From Brevipalpus yothersi (Eukaryota > Arthropoda > Arachnida > Trombidiformes > Tenuipalpidae): a stretch of 64,000 bases of DNA. Position 1 is the stretch's first letter. The number at the start of each line of letters is the position of its first letter. This document shows, one piece after another, positions 16,982 to 30,096 of this stretch. The translations under genes and the position numbers were made by a program. Location of the stretch: assembly GCA_003956705.1 (NCBI GenBank), contig QZCP01000096.1, positions 1-64,000 on the forward strand. The letters run 5' to 3'. The notes beneath the pieces were generated by a model that was not told the origin of the DNA, made no database searches, and saw only the letters and a program-made list of their open reading frames with translations.

Positions 16982-18326
16982 AGACGTTGGATCAGAGTCC
17001 TCGCAAACACATCAAAAGTGGTGATTGCTTCCTCACACACATATGAGAAGAACGCCAAACCCTTTTCTCCCTTTCCACCCAATTCATTGCTTTGTAGGAG
17101 TATCAGATTCAAATCTTAACATCCATTCCCTAACCTGGCCAGGACTCAAATAATGTTCACCCAATGTTTTTATTCTTCAAATTAAATCTTTTTTGCGCTC
17201 AAAATTAGCTTGAAAGAACTGAGATTATCAAACCGGGAGAACAGTCCATCAACACACCGATAGCTTGTTTTAAGTTATTTATTTATTTTATAATACATCT
17301 ATAAGTTGCTAGCATTCGCACATATTAGAAAATTCACAATGAGGCAAATTAAGAAGTTTGGAAAGGGAATTTGTCGAGGAATACATACAGTTTTACATAT
17401 ATTTTATATAACTTATCAACAGGGCTAAACAATAAGAGTGAAGCATGAAAATACAAAATTAATTCAATTCTGTTGATAAGCAGGTTTTTGTGTAAAATTC
17501 GCTGCTTCGTGCTTATCTAATTCACAATGAAAGTATTTTCATTTGCCGACTGAGGTCCTTAATTTGTATGTCAGGGTTGTAGAGAGAATATTCTCAACTT
17601 AGCTTTTTGAACTTTTTTCAAGTTTCAGGTAGATGTAGATCATTCTAGAGTCTCGTTGAACGTTCTTGAAACGTAATCAGGATCATAATGTTTTCTCTTT
17701 CTCTTTTTCTTTCTCCCACTCTCAGGGATTAAGTTTCATCATTTGAGGAATATTAGAGACAATGTATGCTGTTCGACATCCTTGGCAGAGTCAGATCAAT
17801 AAGGCCTGATCCCAATAAGGTGGTGATCAAAAATTTTAGCTCATTCCACAAGTCATTCGCAATTAAAATGATCAACTAAACTCTCTCGGAGCCAATTTGG
17901 ACCCAGAATGAATCTCGAGGCAAGAAATGCAGGCATTATGTACTGTGTTCAGAATACCAAGCTACTTGGCAGCGGATATTTCAAAAAAAAGTTGGAGTGT
18001 GATTCATTCTTGATCAAGCATAAAATCTCGATATAGTTCCGATAAGATTGGAAAAAGGATGAAAGATGAGAGGAATGTCAACAGAAAAATAAGGCAGGTG
18101 AAAAAGCGTCACAAACCATCGTTAGATATTTTCAACAAAATGAAGTCCCAGGAGAGATTTCCTGAAGTGAATGAATCGTAGCAAGGAATTTCAACAATAT
18201 TCCCTCTCATGAGATTGTTTTCCTGTCAACTGGAGAAGGAAGGATTAAGAGAACCTGATATCATCATCATCCAAATCTAAAGTTGATAGTTGAGTCATCC
18301 TGTCTTGGTGCTCGACTTGTTGAATC
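16982..18326. other. Non-coding stretch with repeat copy B
   Basis: Contains the second direct repeat (17210-17945) and about 380 bases before the MED25 stop codon, presumably the MED25 3' UTR. No coding exon supported. Confidence 0.55.
17210..17945. repeat. Diverged direct repeat, copy B
   Basis: Second copy of 16020-16480, offset about 1.2-1.4 kb and enlarged by internal insertions (notably 17340-17550). After the repeat, the sequence TTGATCAAGCATAAAATC (about 18013) recalls TTGATCGATCATACAACC just before the orphan ORF start in copy A, but no homologous ORF follows. Confidence 0.75.
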
Positions 18327-21300
18327 TCACTGCATACCCCATCGTTGTGCTGGAATTTGTTGAGGTGCCTGAAGTTGCACTGAACCTTGATTCTGGTTCA
18401 AAAGATTTCGAAGACCAGGCTGATTTTGAATCTGTAAGCGGGCATTCTGCTGTTGTATGTGTTGCTGTAATTGCTGCCTTACCAGAGTTTGCTGGGGCTC
18501 TTGAGCTTTGAACTGTGTTTGAGTCTGAATGTTGGGCTGCATAAACTGTTGATGCTGAGTTTCATTCTTGATATTATGTCCAGGACCTCCAGGACCTCCA
18601 GGACCTCCAGGACCCCCAGGACCATAGTCCTGCTGGAAGAAAGTAAACAAAAGTTATATAGAATTGTTGTGAACATTCATCGAGAAAGATGTGGTAGCTC
18701 TGCGATTGTTGGAAATAGAAGTCTGAAAGCAGCGAAGAATATTTGTGTTAATTTTAAGCACTTGATGGAAACTTGAAAAAGGAGAAGAAATTTATGAAGA
18801 AAGTGAGGAGCTGAGAGGGTAAGACAGATTAGGCAGAATATACAACAAAGCGTGGCAAGGAAGCATGAAGATGCATCATTGAATGGTAGTGGGGAAGAAA
18901 AAGAGAAGGTAGACGGACGGACGAAACATTGGTTCCAGAGAATTACCAAGAAACAGCTGAGAGGTAAATATAACATAGCAAGAGAGGATGTAGATTCAAA
19001 AAGCAGGGTAAGCAGCAGCCCCCTAGATATTCGATTTGTTAATGAGGTGTTGAGAGTAAGCAGCAGTTAAAGCAGCGTGGAACAAAGCAGACTCGATTAG
19101 TATAGATACGACTCTCGGAAGCTTGACATCATTCGTGGAGAAGAAGGAAAGGAACATCAAAATTAGTTATAAGGGTGAGAGGTGGGTTACGGTACAGCTG
19201 AGAAAAAGGTGGAAATAAAAGAAAAGCATTGTTCATCTGGAGAAAGCAAATATTCATATCATTCATGCATGAATTTAAACAAGTATTGTCCAACAGATGA
19301 AAACAAGAATAAGATGGGATAAAGAATGAAGAAATGAAGGTAAACAGAAAAAATCTGGATAATATTATGGAGATCGTCACAACGCTCTCCGAGTTGAGTC
19401 TGAATCTCACTCCTTTTCGTTCTCTATGCGCGCTCCCGAAGTTTTGTGCTGGTGGCCAATAGCAGTGTGTGGCTGGGGTTAAGCAAATCAGCTGAGCGCG
19501 TTAAGCACGCTTGCATGTGAATTGTTTTTGAGTGAGATATCAATTGGCATTAACGTTACCAATAATGTTCCCCTAGTTGGATTAAAGTCGTCCACTTCTG
19601 TCAAAACTCGGGAAGGCGATCGTATAGGAAGAAAAGCAAGTGGAAGATCTCCAGTAGCTGTTAGGGGCTTTGCATACTGGATTCCTGTTGCCTGATCAAT
19701 GTAAATCTGTCCACTTGATAGACACTGAGGTTGATGCAGAGGTGAATGTCCAGTAGAGTTCAGATTCGGCTGTGAATCAACGCTTACTTGAGTTAAGAAT
19801 CGTGAATATTCAAATTCGCGTTCCTTCCGTTCCGCTGCTTCGAGACTCTGTTTTAACTGATGTATTTTCATGAGATTTTCTTGCCGAGCACTTTCGGATA
19901 TCGGAGCTGGAGGCTGCTGTGTAGGACTGGGTTGAGGTTGTTGTTGTTGAGGTTGCATCAAATTAGCAAGCTGAAATTTGGATCAAGAAAAGTTCCGAAT
20001 TAATACAAATAATAGACCATTGAATACCTCTCAAGCCAATTAATTCAGAATTTGTGATTTTTAAGAAGAATTTATAGCTTTCAAGTTTCAGTAGTGCATG
20101 AAAAAAAATTTCAACTATTAGAGAGAATCTTGTTAGAGAGAGTTATATATATCAATACATGAGAATTTCTTTGGTTTTTCATTGCTTTGGCAGGAAAATT
20201 TACCACAGATACATATCAGAAATAACACCTATTTTGCTTTTGGTTTTCCTCCTAATGCTGCTTTGTTGGAGAGAGAGATTCAGTTCAATATTCTAAACTC
20301 TCACATTCACTCAAGCTTTTTGATGAAGTATATGTTGAGATTTCGAAAGGCGTCTCGCTGCAACAACCGAGTGTAGTCCACAAAAAATTTGACGCGAATA
20401 TATAATAGATGAAAGAGAAATGCAGGATAGAGAGTAGTAGATTCAAAGAGAAGGATAGAGTGAGCTTTTTTTTGTTGGATACTTACGTTCGGAGAATTAA
20501 AATGAATTCGACTGGCTTGTTGTTGACCTTGAGAGACTAGGGTTGCAGTTCCAGGAGATGTTCCTATCAGAATCTGGGCTTGATTTGGAATATTGTGATT
20601 GGGAATTGTTGTACGTTGAACGGGTCCCAACGCTTGATTGAGGAGCACATTTTGTTGCTGTGGTCTATGTCCTTGGTTTGCACCCAATATTTGACCAGTA
20701 TTTTGAGCAATCAGGGTCGGACCAGTTGTGGTCATTCGAATGCCGTTGAGGGCCTGAGTCGTAAAAGTTTGATTGGCTAGCTGGCCTTGATTAGGCTGAG
20801 ATGATTGGATTGTTTGTGGTTGAGCTTTCATCTGATTTTGTGCAGGAATAGTTTGTTGAGCTGCAACTTGAGTAATAGTTCCTCCTGGAATCTGTTGAAT
20901 CTGGAGGGAAAAATTGTGTTTCAACTCGTGCCTTAACACTACCAGAAGGATCACCGATCCAGAGTCGGAACGGAGTGGAGAGTTTCCATGTATGAGGGAA
21001 TGATTAATCGAGATTGACAATTTCTGGTCTAGGAATCCGGGTTGTAATTAAACCTGAGCCTAACTTAACCTAACTCGCCCTAACTGAGGAGGGAGGACAG
21101 AGTTTCATAGTGGGCATGGGCTTCACTCGTAGTCACGACTTGACCTAGCCTATGATAATGATACATCGATCTCACCATCATGAGTATCAGTCTATAATCA
21201 GGAGTATCGAATTCCATGATGAAATTCGAATTTTTAGGACTTTGGCAAAATTCCCTACGGGAGACTCCGTGTTAAAGTTAATTTTCATAACTTTCTTCTT

Positions 21301-24300
21301 GAATCTCCTATTCAAATGAAACTTTCAGAGGATTTCAACTCTATCAAAAAAATGAAGTGTACGAAGTTTCCATCATATCAGACAATTAATTCGAGAAACA
21401 TTTTGCATTGAAAACCTGACAATTTTCACTCACTCACTCCCTCACCCTTGAGTCTCCACATCCGTTCTGACAATGATCTCGGTAATTTTCTTGAACTAGA
21501 TTAAGCTGATTTGTATGAATGAAAGAATAGATCAACATTATCCTACCTGATAAAAACCAGGATTGTTTCCAGCGAACTGGGCTTGTTGAGCACCTGAATG
21601 CATTTGTTGTTGCATTCCAGGCTGTTGTTGATTCTGATTAGATGAGAATAAAAGGAAAAATAACGATTGAATCATTAAGCTAACGAGAAAAACCTCTAAA
21701 TAACATTCATGGCGTACAGTATCATTCAAAGAGTGTCTCATTTGATTAACTCATCAAGAGACAAGCAAGATGATAGGAATTCCACTAGCTAGATGAAAAT
21801 GCACAATGCACTTACTTGGGAGTATACTTGAGTAGCACCGGACATTTGTTTCTTTTTTTGATCATTTTTATGTTGATCAATAATACTTTTCAATCTGTTG
21901 AAGAAACCTTCCTGGTCTTGTGGTATGAAACCAATAAAAGCCTTCTTGTCAGGTGCATAAACCACAATCATGACACGCATTGATGCCTGAGATTTATCCT
22001 TATTGGTAAATTGAACACATCCACAGAAGGCCCCACCACTGTTTACCCTACTAATTTGGGTGAGAGCTCGAGCAAGTTTTTGACACGCTTCTGGGTTGCT
22101 TTGCTCATCAAAATGTAAAGTAAGAAGATGTGACTGATCTTTGAGCACAGATGAGAGCGATTGAATTAAGGAACGAGGTAGTAAAGATAACACCAACTGT
22201 TCAGACCATTTTTCGGCATGCAATTCGAGGTCAGAAGTCATAGTTTGAGAAGTTATAGAGCAGGGTAACAAATAGGAGATTTTCTGTTGAGCTGCATTAT
22301 CATTTTGTTGAGACATAGATTTCTCTTGATAATCTATTATACCTTTCCAAATGAACCGTTGTTTCTTTATGAGATGACCAGAGCCAGCCATATGCTGTTG
22401 CGATTGTAGATGCATTTGCGATTGAGGGGGGCCAGTCATTGGACCCTGATTCATCAATTGGGGTTGTTGATTAGGATGGATTTGTATACCCTGTTGATGC
22501 TGTTGAGCACCATCTTGAACCATAGTTACTCCACTCATGGTCACACCAACAATATTAGGCTGTGGTTGATTTTGTGGATGAGGAGGTATATTGGACATAG
22601 GAGAGGGAACATTTTGAGAAAGAGATGACGGAGCTGAGGCACGATTCATCGAATTTTGGCTCAAGGGGCTGGCTGCAGGAGGTGGAGGAGCTGAAAAAGG
22701 GGAAGCAGCTCGACGAACCAACACGGGATTATATCCCTCAGGTCTATGAACTCCACGTATTTGTTGATTTGTGAAATTTATACGTGCCTGAGTGGGCTGA
22801 CCAGGCATATTAGGTTGTGGAGCTGGGCCTTGAGGTGGCCCATGTCCTCGCACAGAAGGCATTTGAAGTTGACTCGTTAACATGGGCATTGGATTGGGAC
22901 TTGGAGAAGCACTGTTGACTGGAGGTGTGGTGTTGCTCTGAGGACCTTGATTGGACCAAGGCATCCGAGCTACACCGGTAGGATTAGGTTGCGGATGATT
23001 TTGAGGCATTAAAGTCGTTTTTTCGATGTAGATTGGCGAATTTCCACGAGGTTTTAGAATGGTGTCTGGAGTTGGAGCTTTGTTAGGCTGAGCGAAAGTT
23101 GGAGGCAATGGAGACCTAAAAAAGATGAGAAAAGATTGAATTAATGTAGGAACAATTGGATGACAGAAATCTAGCTCTACAGAAGGCTGAGAATAAATTC
23201 TTACCGCGTATTCTGCATCGGCTGCTGTTGATGAGGAATGGGTTGTTGCTGAATTTGTTGGGCTTGCACTTGTTGAGGACTGTTGGAAAGGATTAAGAAA
23301 AATAAGAATAAAGCCACAATAACTAAACGGATAGAGTATGGCTGACAAAATTTTTCAACCATATCATCCATTGCTCAATTGAAGCAAAAATTTATAGATA
23401 CTTTTCTGGGAAAATTTGGAAAGATAAATTGAGGGAGTGAATTCATCTTGTATGAAACCCTGGTTTTATGAGTCAGATTATCTAAATAATGCTCATCTCG
23501 ATAGCAAATAGCAGAAAACTATATTCTATAGCAGTCAGAAGTTCCAGCCTTGACTTGAAATTATTTATAGAGATTCTAGAGAACGAAAATTGGAGTACAG
23601 AAGGGATGAAGGGTGAACTATGATGATGTTTGATATGTTGCTCGAATATAATCCTTACACCGTTCTATGATTAATCAAATTCCTAGAGGAAGACCTACCC
23701 GATAAAATTCACCCAAAAATGTTGACTATTCTGAAGGTCGAGTTGCTCATTGGATAACTTTATGAGCAATAGGCAGCTCAGAATCTTATAGAATAAAGTG
23801 AAATAGATGGAAGAGATACTGCATCCATCAGAAGATCTGAATTCTAGACTCTATTGATGAATTATGACCATTGAATTGAGTAACTTAATCGAGAAAAGCT
23901 GAATAAGGGTCTAACAACGGCTTAGAATGAAAATTATCAATCAAGGTTCATTTGAAGAAAAGATGATAAAAGGGTGAAGAAATCTGAAAATTAACGATAT
24001 CATGGATTTGTATTGAGCCAGCCATGATCATGACAACAACCATGATCTTAGCCAATAGCGTACTTACTTATTTCTAGAGTCAGGGTATTGACCCATTGTC
24101 TGTGGTTGCCTGTAAATAGGTAGAAAATAAAGAAAATGCATTTACATGATAAAAAGTTAGTAAGAAGAACGAGCTCCCAAACATAGAGATAAACTTTTTT
24201 CTGAGTTTAGATCACCTAATTCTAAGACTAATTTTGAAATCAAAGAATCGCTCTCTCTCTCTCTCTCTCTCTCTCTCACTACCAGAAGTGACACAGGAAA

Positions 24301-26035
24301 TGGGAATGAAACACAGTGAAAATAGTGAGGCTAGTGATGGTAGGAATCTCGGGTGAACAAATTGCGATTGTCACTCATTTTTGCCAGTAATGAGGTTTCG
24401 AAAACTAATAACATCCAGAGTTTAAAAGTAATTTCACTCTGATCTTGAGTACTTCTTCTAGGATTAAGTGCAAATATACAGCGTCACCAGGAAAGCTCAA
24501 AATACAACCAATACGAACTCTCTCAAATAGTAAATAGTAAACAGCATCAAAAGAAATAAGCTGTCATTCTATCATAGCTGATTTTGGATGAAATGGAACT
24601 CAACACCTGCCTTTCAGCTAGCAGAGAAGATCAAATTAAACAAGAGTAATTGGATGTCCATGGAGCACCTATCCAATATTCATGATAAATTTTGATAAAA
24701 GCAGAAATATGTGTGCTGTCTGAAAATTCAATTAATCGATTCCATCACGTAGTACGACTTACCCGTTAGCAATTAAATGGTGCTGTGGTTGAGTCGGGAA
24801 GTAAGTCTGCTGTTGTATCTGTTGCGGTATCTGCTGTTCAGCGTAAGTGGTAGAAGAGACGGAAGAAGCTGGAGATAGAGGTCTTTTTTGACCTGAAAAA
24901 ATGTTGTAGTGAGGGGAAAAGACAGTGAGTCAACAGAAAATGCGAGTGATGAATATTGAGTTCTGAAGATGACGTGAATTGCAGGCAAACTTACCATGAT
25001 TGGAAGGCGAAGGAGATGATGTAGCTTTAACGTTATTTTCAATCGATTTTGCAGTTGTATTATTTTGCTGAGGACTCAGTGGGATCTCTAGTAGAGAAAA
25101 GCCTCGCAAAAGAATTAAATGTCTTCTATCCTTGGCATAATTTTTGGATAATGCTGCAGTGAGATCTCCTCCAGCTTTCTCATATAATTTGAACAAAAAA
25201 GGTAACATTGCCGGCGCAAAAACACTAAGATTGATTCCTCTTTCACCCATTGAAGACACCAATCTATCCAGTGTCCAGCCGGCATAGGTTAAACTTTCAC
25301 TACATGGTAAACCATAAGGCGGAGAATTGCAAACTAAAATACAGTGCTTTGGTATAGTTCGATTTGGTGCTGATGAAGGTGAAGATTCTCTGAGCGAGTC
25401 AAAATCATCGAAACAGTGTAGTGCTGTGGCGATACCTTCTGTTATGTGACTACAGTTCGAAGCACCACCTCCTACAAATCTATGGAGATATCAAGAATCA
25501 AACGTAGAAGAAAAAATTAGCACCCGAATTCACTAGAGATGGTATATTTTTGTAACAATGGTCATGAGAGAGAAAAAATATAACACAATGATCGACTTAC
25601 TTAATTCTATCGAACCATTGTAGAAGTTTATGAGTAGATGATGCAGGTCCATGACAAATTGATGCCGCGTCTGGGGCAGATTCTGCCGTATGAAATACAA
25701 CCATTCCATATAATGAACAATTTACATTGTTGTCTACTCCATAGTCATGATCATCTGGCGGTCCACCGGAAAGGCACCTGAGTTTTTTACAAGAGAGGTG
25801 TGAATGCATGAGAATAATCATATCATCAACCTCATACTGGAAAGTTTCATGAGAACCATATTTCTAATGGTGGCAAAAGTGTTGATGATGATATGGTGAT
25901 GATACTATTTTTAGATACTTACTCTAGTGAAGGTACAATGTAATTGTTCTTCAATGTCTCCGCATAGAGACTTAGATTTGCAGTGCCTTCAATAACCAGA
26001 ACAACTTCGACAATTGGACGTTCACTGACAACCAT
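18327..26035 (-). CDS. MED25: Mediator complex subunit 25
   Basis: Mediator subunit that links activators and nuclear receptors to RNA polymerase II. Eleven minus-strand exons: 26035-25923, 25777-25601, 25479-24995, 24892-24763, 24109-24068, 23279-23205, 23115-21816, 21633-21547, 20900-20487, 19970-19788, 18632-18327; total 1103 aa. The VWA domain (residues 1 to about 215) starts MVVSERPIVEVVLVIEGTAN and includes CLSGGPPDD, GGGASNCSHI, CILVCNSPPY and GERGINLSVF. A Pro/Gln-rich linker precedes the ACID/PTOV activator-binding domain (about 615-760: KISYLLPCS ... CGCVQFTNKD ... FIGFIPQDQEGFFNRLKSII). The tail is Gln-rich and has a GPG repeat and, near residue 1077, LRNLL, an LXXLL nuclear-receptor box like that of vertebrate MED25. 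Start ATG 26035 aligns with the family start. Exon 10 can also be read through its donor to a stop at 19488. The split of the Gln-rich exons is less sure than the VWA and ACID parts. Confidence 0.93.
18582..18624. repeat. 9-bp tandem repeat coding Gly-Pro-Gly
   Basis: Four to five copies of AGGACCTCC in plus orientation; on the coding minus strand they encode a GPGGPGGPG run at the start of the last MED25 exon. Confidence 0.9.
24251..24277. repeat. (CT)n microsatellite in MED25 intron 4
   Basis: 27 bases of CT between MED25 exons 4 and 5; on the transcribed strand it is a GA run. Confidence 0.97.
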
Positions 26036-27285
26036 GGCTGTGTTGTACAATCTGCTTAGGCAAGTTGAAAGAAAAGATTAGTCCATGTACCACGTGTATG
26101 ATATCGAATTAGGATGGAGAATTTTTATCTCATTAGAAAGGAAAAGTGATAAGAGAATGATGGAGTAGTTGATCAATTATCTTATCATCAAAATTAATTA
26201 TGTGTCGAGGTTTAAAACGTAGAACAGAATAGACAGAGAGAGATAGAAAGGGAGAGAAAGAGATGAAAAAAGAGAAGAGGAAGGCTTACCAACTGATAAG
26301 GCGAATTTGAAGCGTATTTGATTGGCTATGTTACACACTGTTTACATTATTTGATCATATTGTTGGCAGAAAAAAGGTGTAATAAGATGGAAAAAAATGG
26401 GTGACAAAGGTAGAATTGAACAATTAATATAGAAATAATACGGTTGAACAGTGGACACTTTGACGAGAAATAGATCTCTGAGATTGTGGTTTGTACTCGC
26501 TGGTTTGCAAACAGTGGCAAAAAAAAGAAAGAGAATAGAGAGACAGAAGGAGAAAGAGAGAGAGAGAGAGAGACTTGATGTTTATATTTCACATTGAATA
26601 TCGTTCATTTGATCACAGTTCTGTGTATATATTGATTGATCACCCAGATGCACCACAGATACACAATTAAATAGTATAAATTTTTTCTCAACCTTTCACC
26701 CAAAACGGAGAATGAACCTTTTACTCATACATGCAACATCTTTTTTTTCTCAGCTCTTTTTCACTGCATCTTTTTTTCCAGGCAAGCTTCAAGCTTCTCT
26801 CTTTTCTCTCTCTTTTTTTTGCTCTCTTGCCGTCAATCTAGCCGCTAGGTGGCCAAGCAGCTGTATTCACGGCAAAAAAAGTTGGGCGCCAAACTTGGAC
26901 CGGGCCGATCATCGATCTGATCTATCTGATCGGACACACCTGATTTGGAGTGAATTGAATTTGACACACAATTGAAGAATTGAGGAATCCATATCATTGA
27001 AAATGTTTATTTTTCTGGGCTGACTCTGTTGGAATAGAAGGTTGGTGTCTGATGGTTTTTGGGAAATTTTATCCACATTTTGATAAGAAATATTCCCCAT
27101 ACGATTATTCGCAGGGGTGGCGAGAGAGAGAGAGAGAGAGAGCTATTATATGAGGATTTGAAAACTTTGTTGTGAATTCGAGATATTGTCAAGAGAGAGC
27201 ATAGCAACGAATGAAGAATACAGGTGATCTAGGAAATTGGATCTAAGAAGAATATCAGTGATTTTATTAAGGCAATCAGGGAAAA
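26036..27285. promoter_or_regulatory. Divergent upstream region of MED25 and DYNC2I1
   Basis: About 1.25 kb between two divergent starts. It contains GA runs at 26554-26573 and 27122-27142 and the presumed 5' UTR of DYNC2I1, including its first donor at 27288. No separate coding exon recognised. Both promoters must lie here, but no core element can be named. Confidence 0.5.
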
Positions 27286-29836
27286 ATGTAAGTTTATCAA
27301 TTAAACAAGAGTTACTGTGAACAAATTTCCGTATGTATATCCTTAAATCTTACTCAAACTTTTTCGATTAGGTCACCAATTGTTAAACCAGTTGCTCCTC
27401 GAAAAACACCTCCTGGTCCACCTAAATCCTCTGTCAAGCAGATTACTGGTAAATCAGGGGCATTGAAGCCTCCAACGAAAGAAAATCTATCCTCAGGGCA
27501 ACGGCAGGCTCCAAATCCAACATCAAAGGCCAAATCACAATCGATAGGCTCGCCGAGTAAACATAATCAGTCGGTGAATGTTCATCCACCAAGGAAAACT
27601 AAAACAAACTTTGATGAGAAAGAAGATAGATCCAAAACAGATGCTTCTAAAATATCGAATGTCTCCCGAAACCAGACTGGAAGACTCATCAAACCAAGTC
27701 CAATTAATTCGAAAATTGCCACCAAGGCAGTGAAGCCAAGTCAAAAGGTGAGTATCAAACTGAACCATTCTAATTCATGAGCAAAATCAGTCCTCTTCGT
27801 AGGCCGAATCAAGAACAGAAGCCAAAACTCAGAATTCTCCATCAACCAAATTTACTGAAAAAAGTGGAATCCATAATAAGAAAGAAGAGATACCTCGAAA
27901 ATATGAGACAAATCTTCGAGTCATCGATTCCACTCCAAGTGTTGAAAGTTGTACAGAATTATCTCTCAGTGAAGCAATTGAGAATAAGAAGGATATTGAA
28001 GAAGAAGAAATCGAAGATTTTGAAGGGTTCGAAGAGTTCGAAGAAATTGAAGAAATTGAGGAGGAGATCGAAGAGGAGGTCACTGATGAAGAGGATGGAG
28101 ATGATGATGAAAAAGAAGAAGAGGAAGAGGAAGAACAATCGAATGATGAAGACATTGAGAATGCAGAGAGTGTGCAAAGAGCTGTGATCAACTTCTCTCC
28201 AACTCTTAATCCAAAATTTGACTCTCATTCAATCGCAAAAAAATCATCAGAGAGTGATAAAATTACAGAAATGATGGTAAAACGAGCACGAGAACTTTCA
28301 AGTGTTATAAAGCTGAACAAATCAACTGCACGGCTATATGATTCACCACCTATCAGTTATGAGGCATTCATCAGATTATTTGGTCCTCGCAACCGGAAGC
28401 AAGCATCTACACAAACGCATTTTGTGAATGAAATTGAAATACAAACAGACACTATCAAAATGGTGGAAAAAGTCACTCAATGGCCTTCTTCGCAATTGGG
28501 TCATGTTTTCGAGGATCATGGCAATCGAGAGAAAATTCCATCAATCAAAGATCCTGTGAGATTTTTACGATTCCTCGAATATGCAGAGAAATTGGTTCAT
28601 TATTTGGTATTAGAGGATGAAGATTATCATAACATAGGGCAATCGAGGAACAGTGATTCGCCGATCAAGGTGAAGATCGATTTTCCCAAGACTTTTCAAG
28701 TGGTTAAGATAAAGAGTGTATGGTTTGATGGTGCTTATGTATACGCGCTAACAAATGCTACTCTTACAAGCTCTGGAGTGAAAACTGATGAAAAAAGAGA
28801 TTTTATCTTCGTTTGGTTGACAAGTAGTTTCCAAAAGCCTGAGTACATTCTCACTGGAAGATCTTCAATTGAAAAAATAATCAGCAATGATTATCTGATT
28901 TTTGCCGCTTTTTCTGATTGCTCAATAGCGGTCTGGGATACACGAGAGCCTGAGTCTAGTCACGTAAAATTAGAGGACAATGTCAGGCGTGAATATCCAA
29001 TAATTCGTACACCATCTCATATAACGGCTCTTAGTGAGCCACAATCTCATAAGAATCGAATCATAGAGATGATCTATCAGAAAAGGTCTAATTTTTGTGA
29101 TGAAAATCGTCTGATAACCATGGATGAACGAAATTCACTAATTTTTTGGAAGATAGAGCACACCGTTGATTCTGAATTCTCGCTTAGTGAATCAGGCCAA
29201 GGGATGCATCCATTCAGCGGTGTTAGATTAACTAGAATGTCCATGTTTGATCTAGGAAAATTTCAGCAGTCAACGTCGTTCTCAACGTGTTTTGATATTG
29301 TAAAAAATGCTATCGACACTTTTTTGCTGGGGACTATAAGCGAAGGAATCATCAAATGTTCTTTGAATGGATTATCTTCAACTGAAAAATCAGAAAATTC
29401 CAATCGCTATGAATTTCTAATCGCTGGATCGAATCTTCCAGTATCAATGGTCAAATTTAATCAATACAACAGCAAAGTAGGCGAATTTTTAGCTGCTTAT
29501 GAAGATGCTTCAATTTGTTTGTTCTCACTTTCATCAAATACTCCGAAAAAGGTTTGGTCATCCAATGAATTTGAATGGACTTCTCTATCATCACTACAAT
29601 GGATAAGTTCTGAAAATTTTACAATATCAGATCGGTTCAGAGGAATTTTCTTAAAGAAGAAGGCACAAGAATCAAGTCACGTCATGAAATCAGATTCAGA
29701 TTGTCTGATATCTTCAGAAGTTTCTTCGTCCATGATTGTTCCAAATGATTTCGGTGATTTGGAAATTGTATTCGTTACTAATGGAATTGATTTACAATAC
29801 TTATCATTCGTCGATGGTATGTCAAAGCTATTATGA
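27286..29836 (+). CDS. DYNC2I1: Dynein-2 intermediate chain 1 (WDR60)
   Basis: Intermediate chain of cytoplasmic dynein-2, the retrograde motor of intraflagellar transport in cilia. Proposed exons are 27286-27287 (AT of the start codon), 27372-27747 and 27803-29836, giving 803 aa. The N-terminal third is disordered, Lys/Pro-rich, then strongly acidic (27990-28140). The family block PISYEAFIRLFGPRNRKQAS followed by EIEIQTDTIK and VTQWPSSQLG matches the conserved centre of WDR60. The C-terminal half has degenerate WD-type blades (SVWFDGAYVYAL, DCSIAVWDTRE, NSLIFWKIEH, ASICLFSL). The start codon is split by an intron: exon 1 ends in AT before GTAAGT and exon 2 begins with G after TTAG, restoring ATG-TCA-CCA. 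An alternative last intron from GTATGT (about 29818) would change only the final residues. Confidence 0.85.
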
Positions 29837-30096
29837 TTCGATATTCAGCCTACTCTCGATTCTCTGACATGTGTAATGTTCTACTTTCTCAATTTCAATT
29901 TTGCTCACTGTATGAGTAATTATGATGGTTTTGAGTCCTAATAATCTTCAAGGTTATAATTGATGAACTCTCATCTCCATCACAATCATCAGAAACATCA
30001 CAGTGAGTTTTGTCCCTCCAACCATCACACTGCAAAAAAAATCAAACCACCTTCTTGCCATAGTTTGAGGCTTAGAATAAATCGAAAAGCTCAAAA

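Noticed and set aside
27829..28191. Ser-rich minus-strand ORF of 120 codons
   Set aside because: Antisense shadow of the acidic tract of DYNC2I1 (GAA/GAT codons read as TTC/ATC/TCA).
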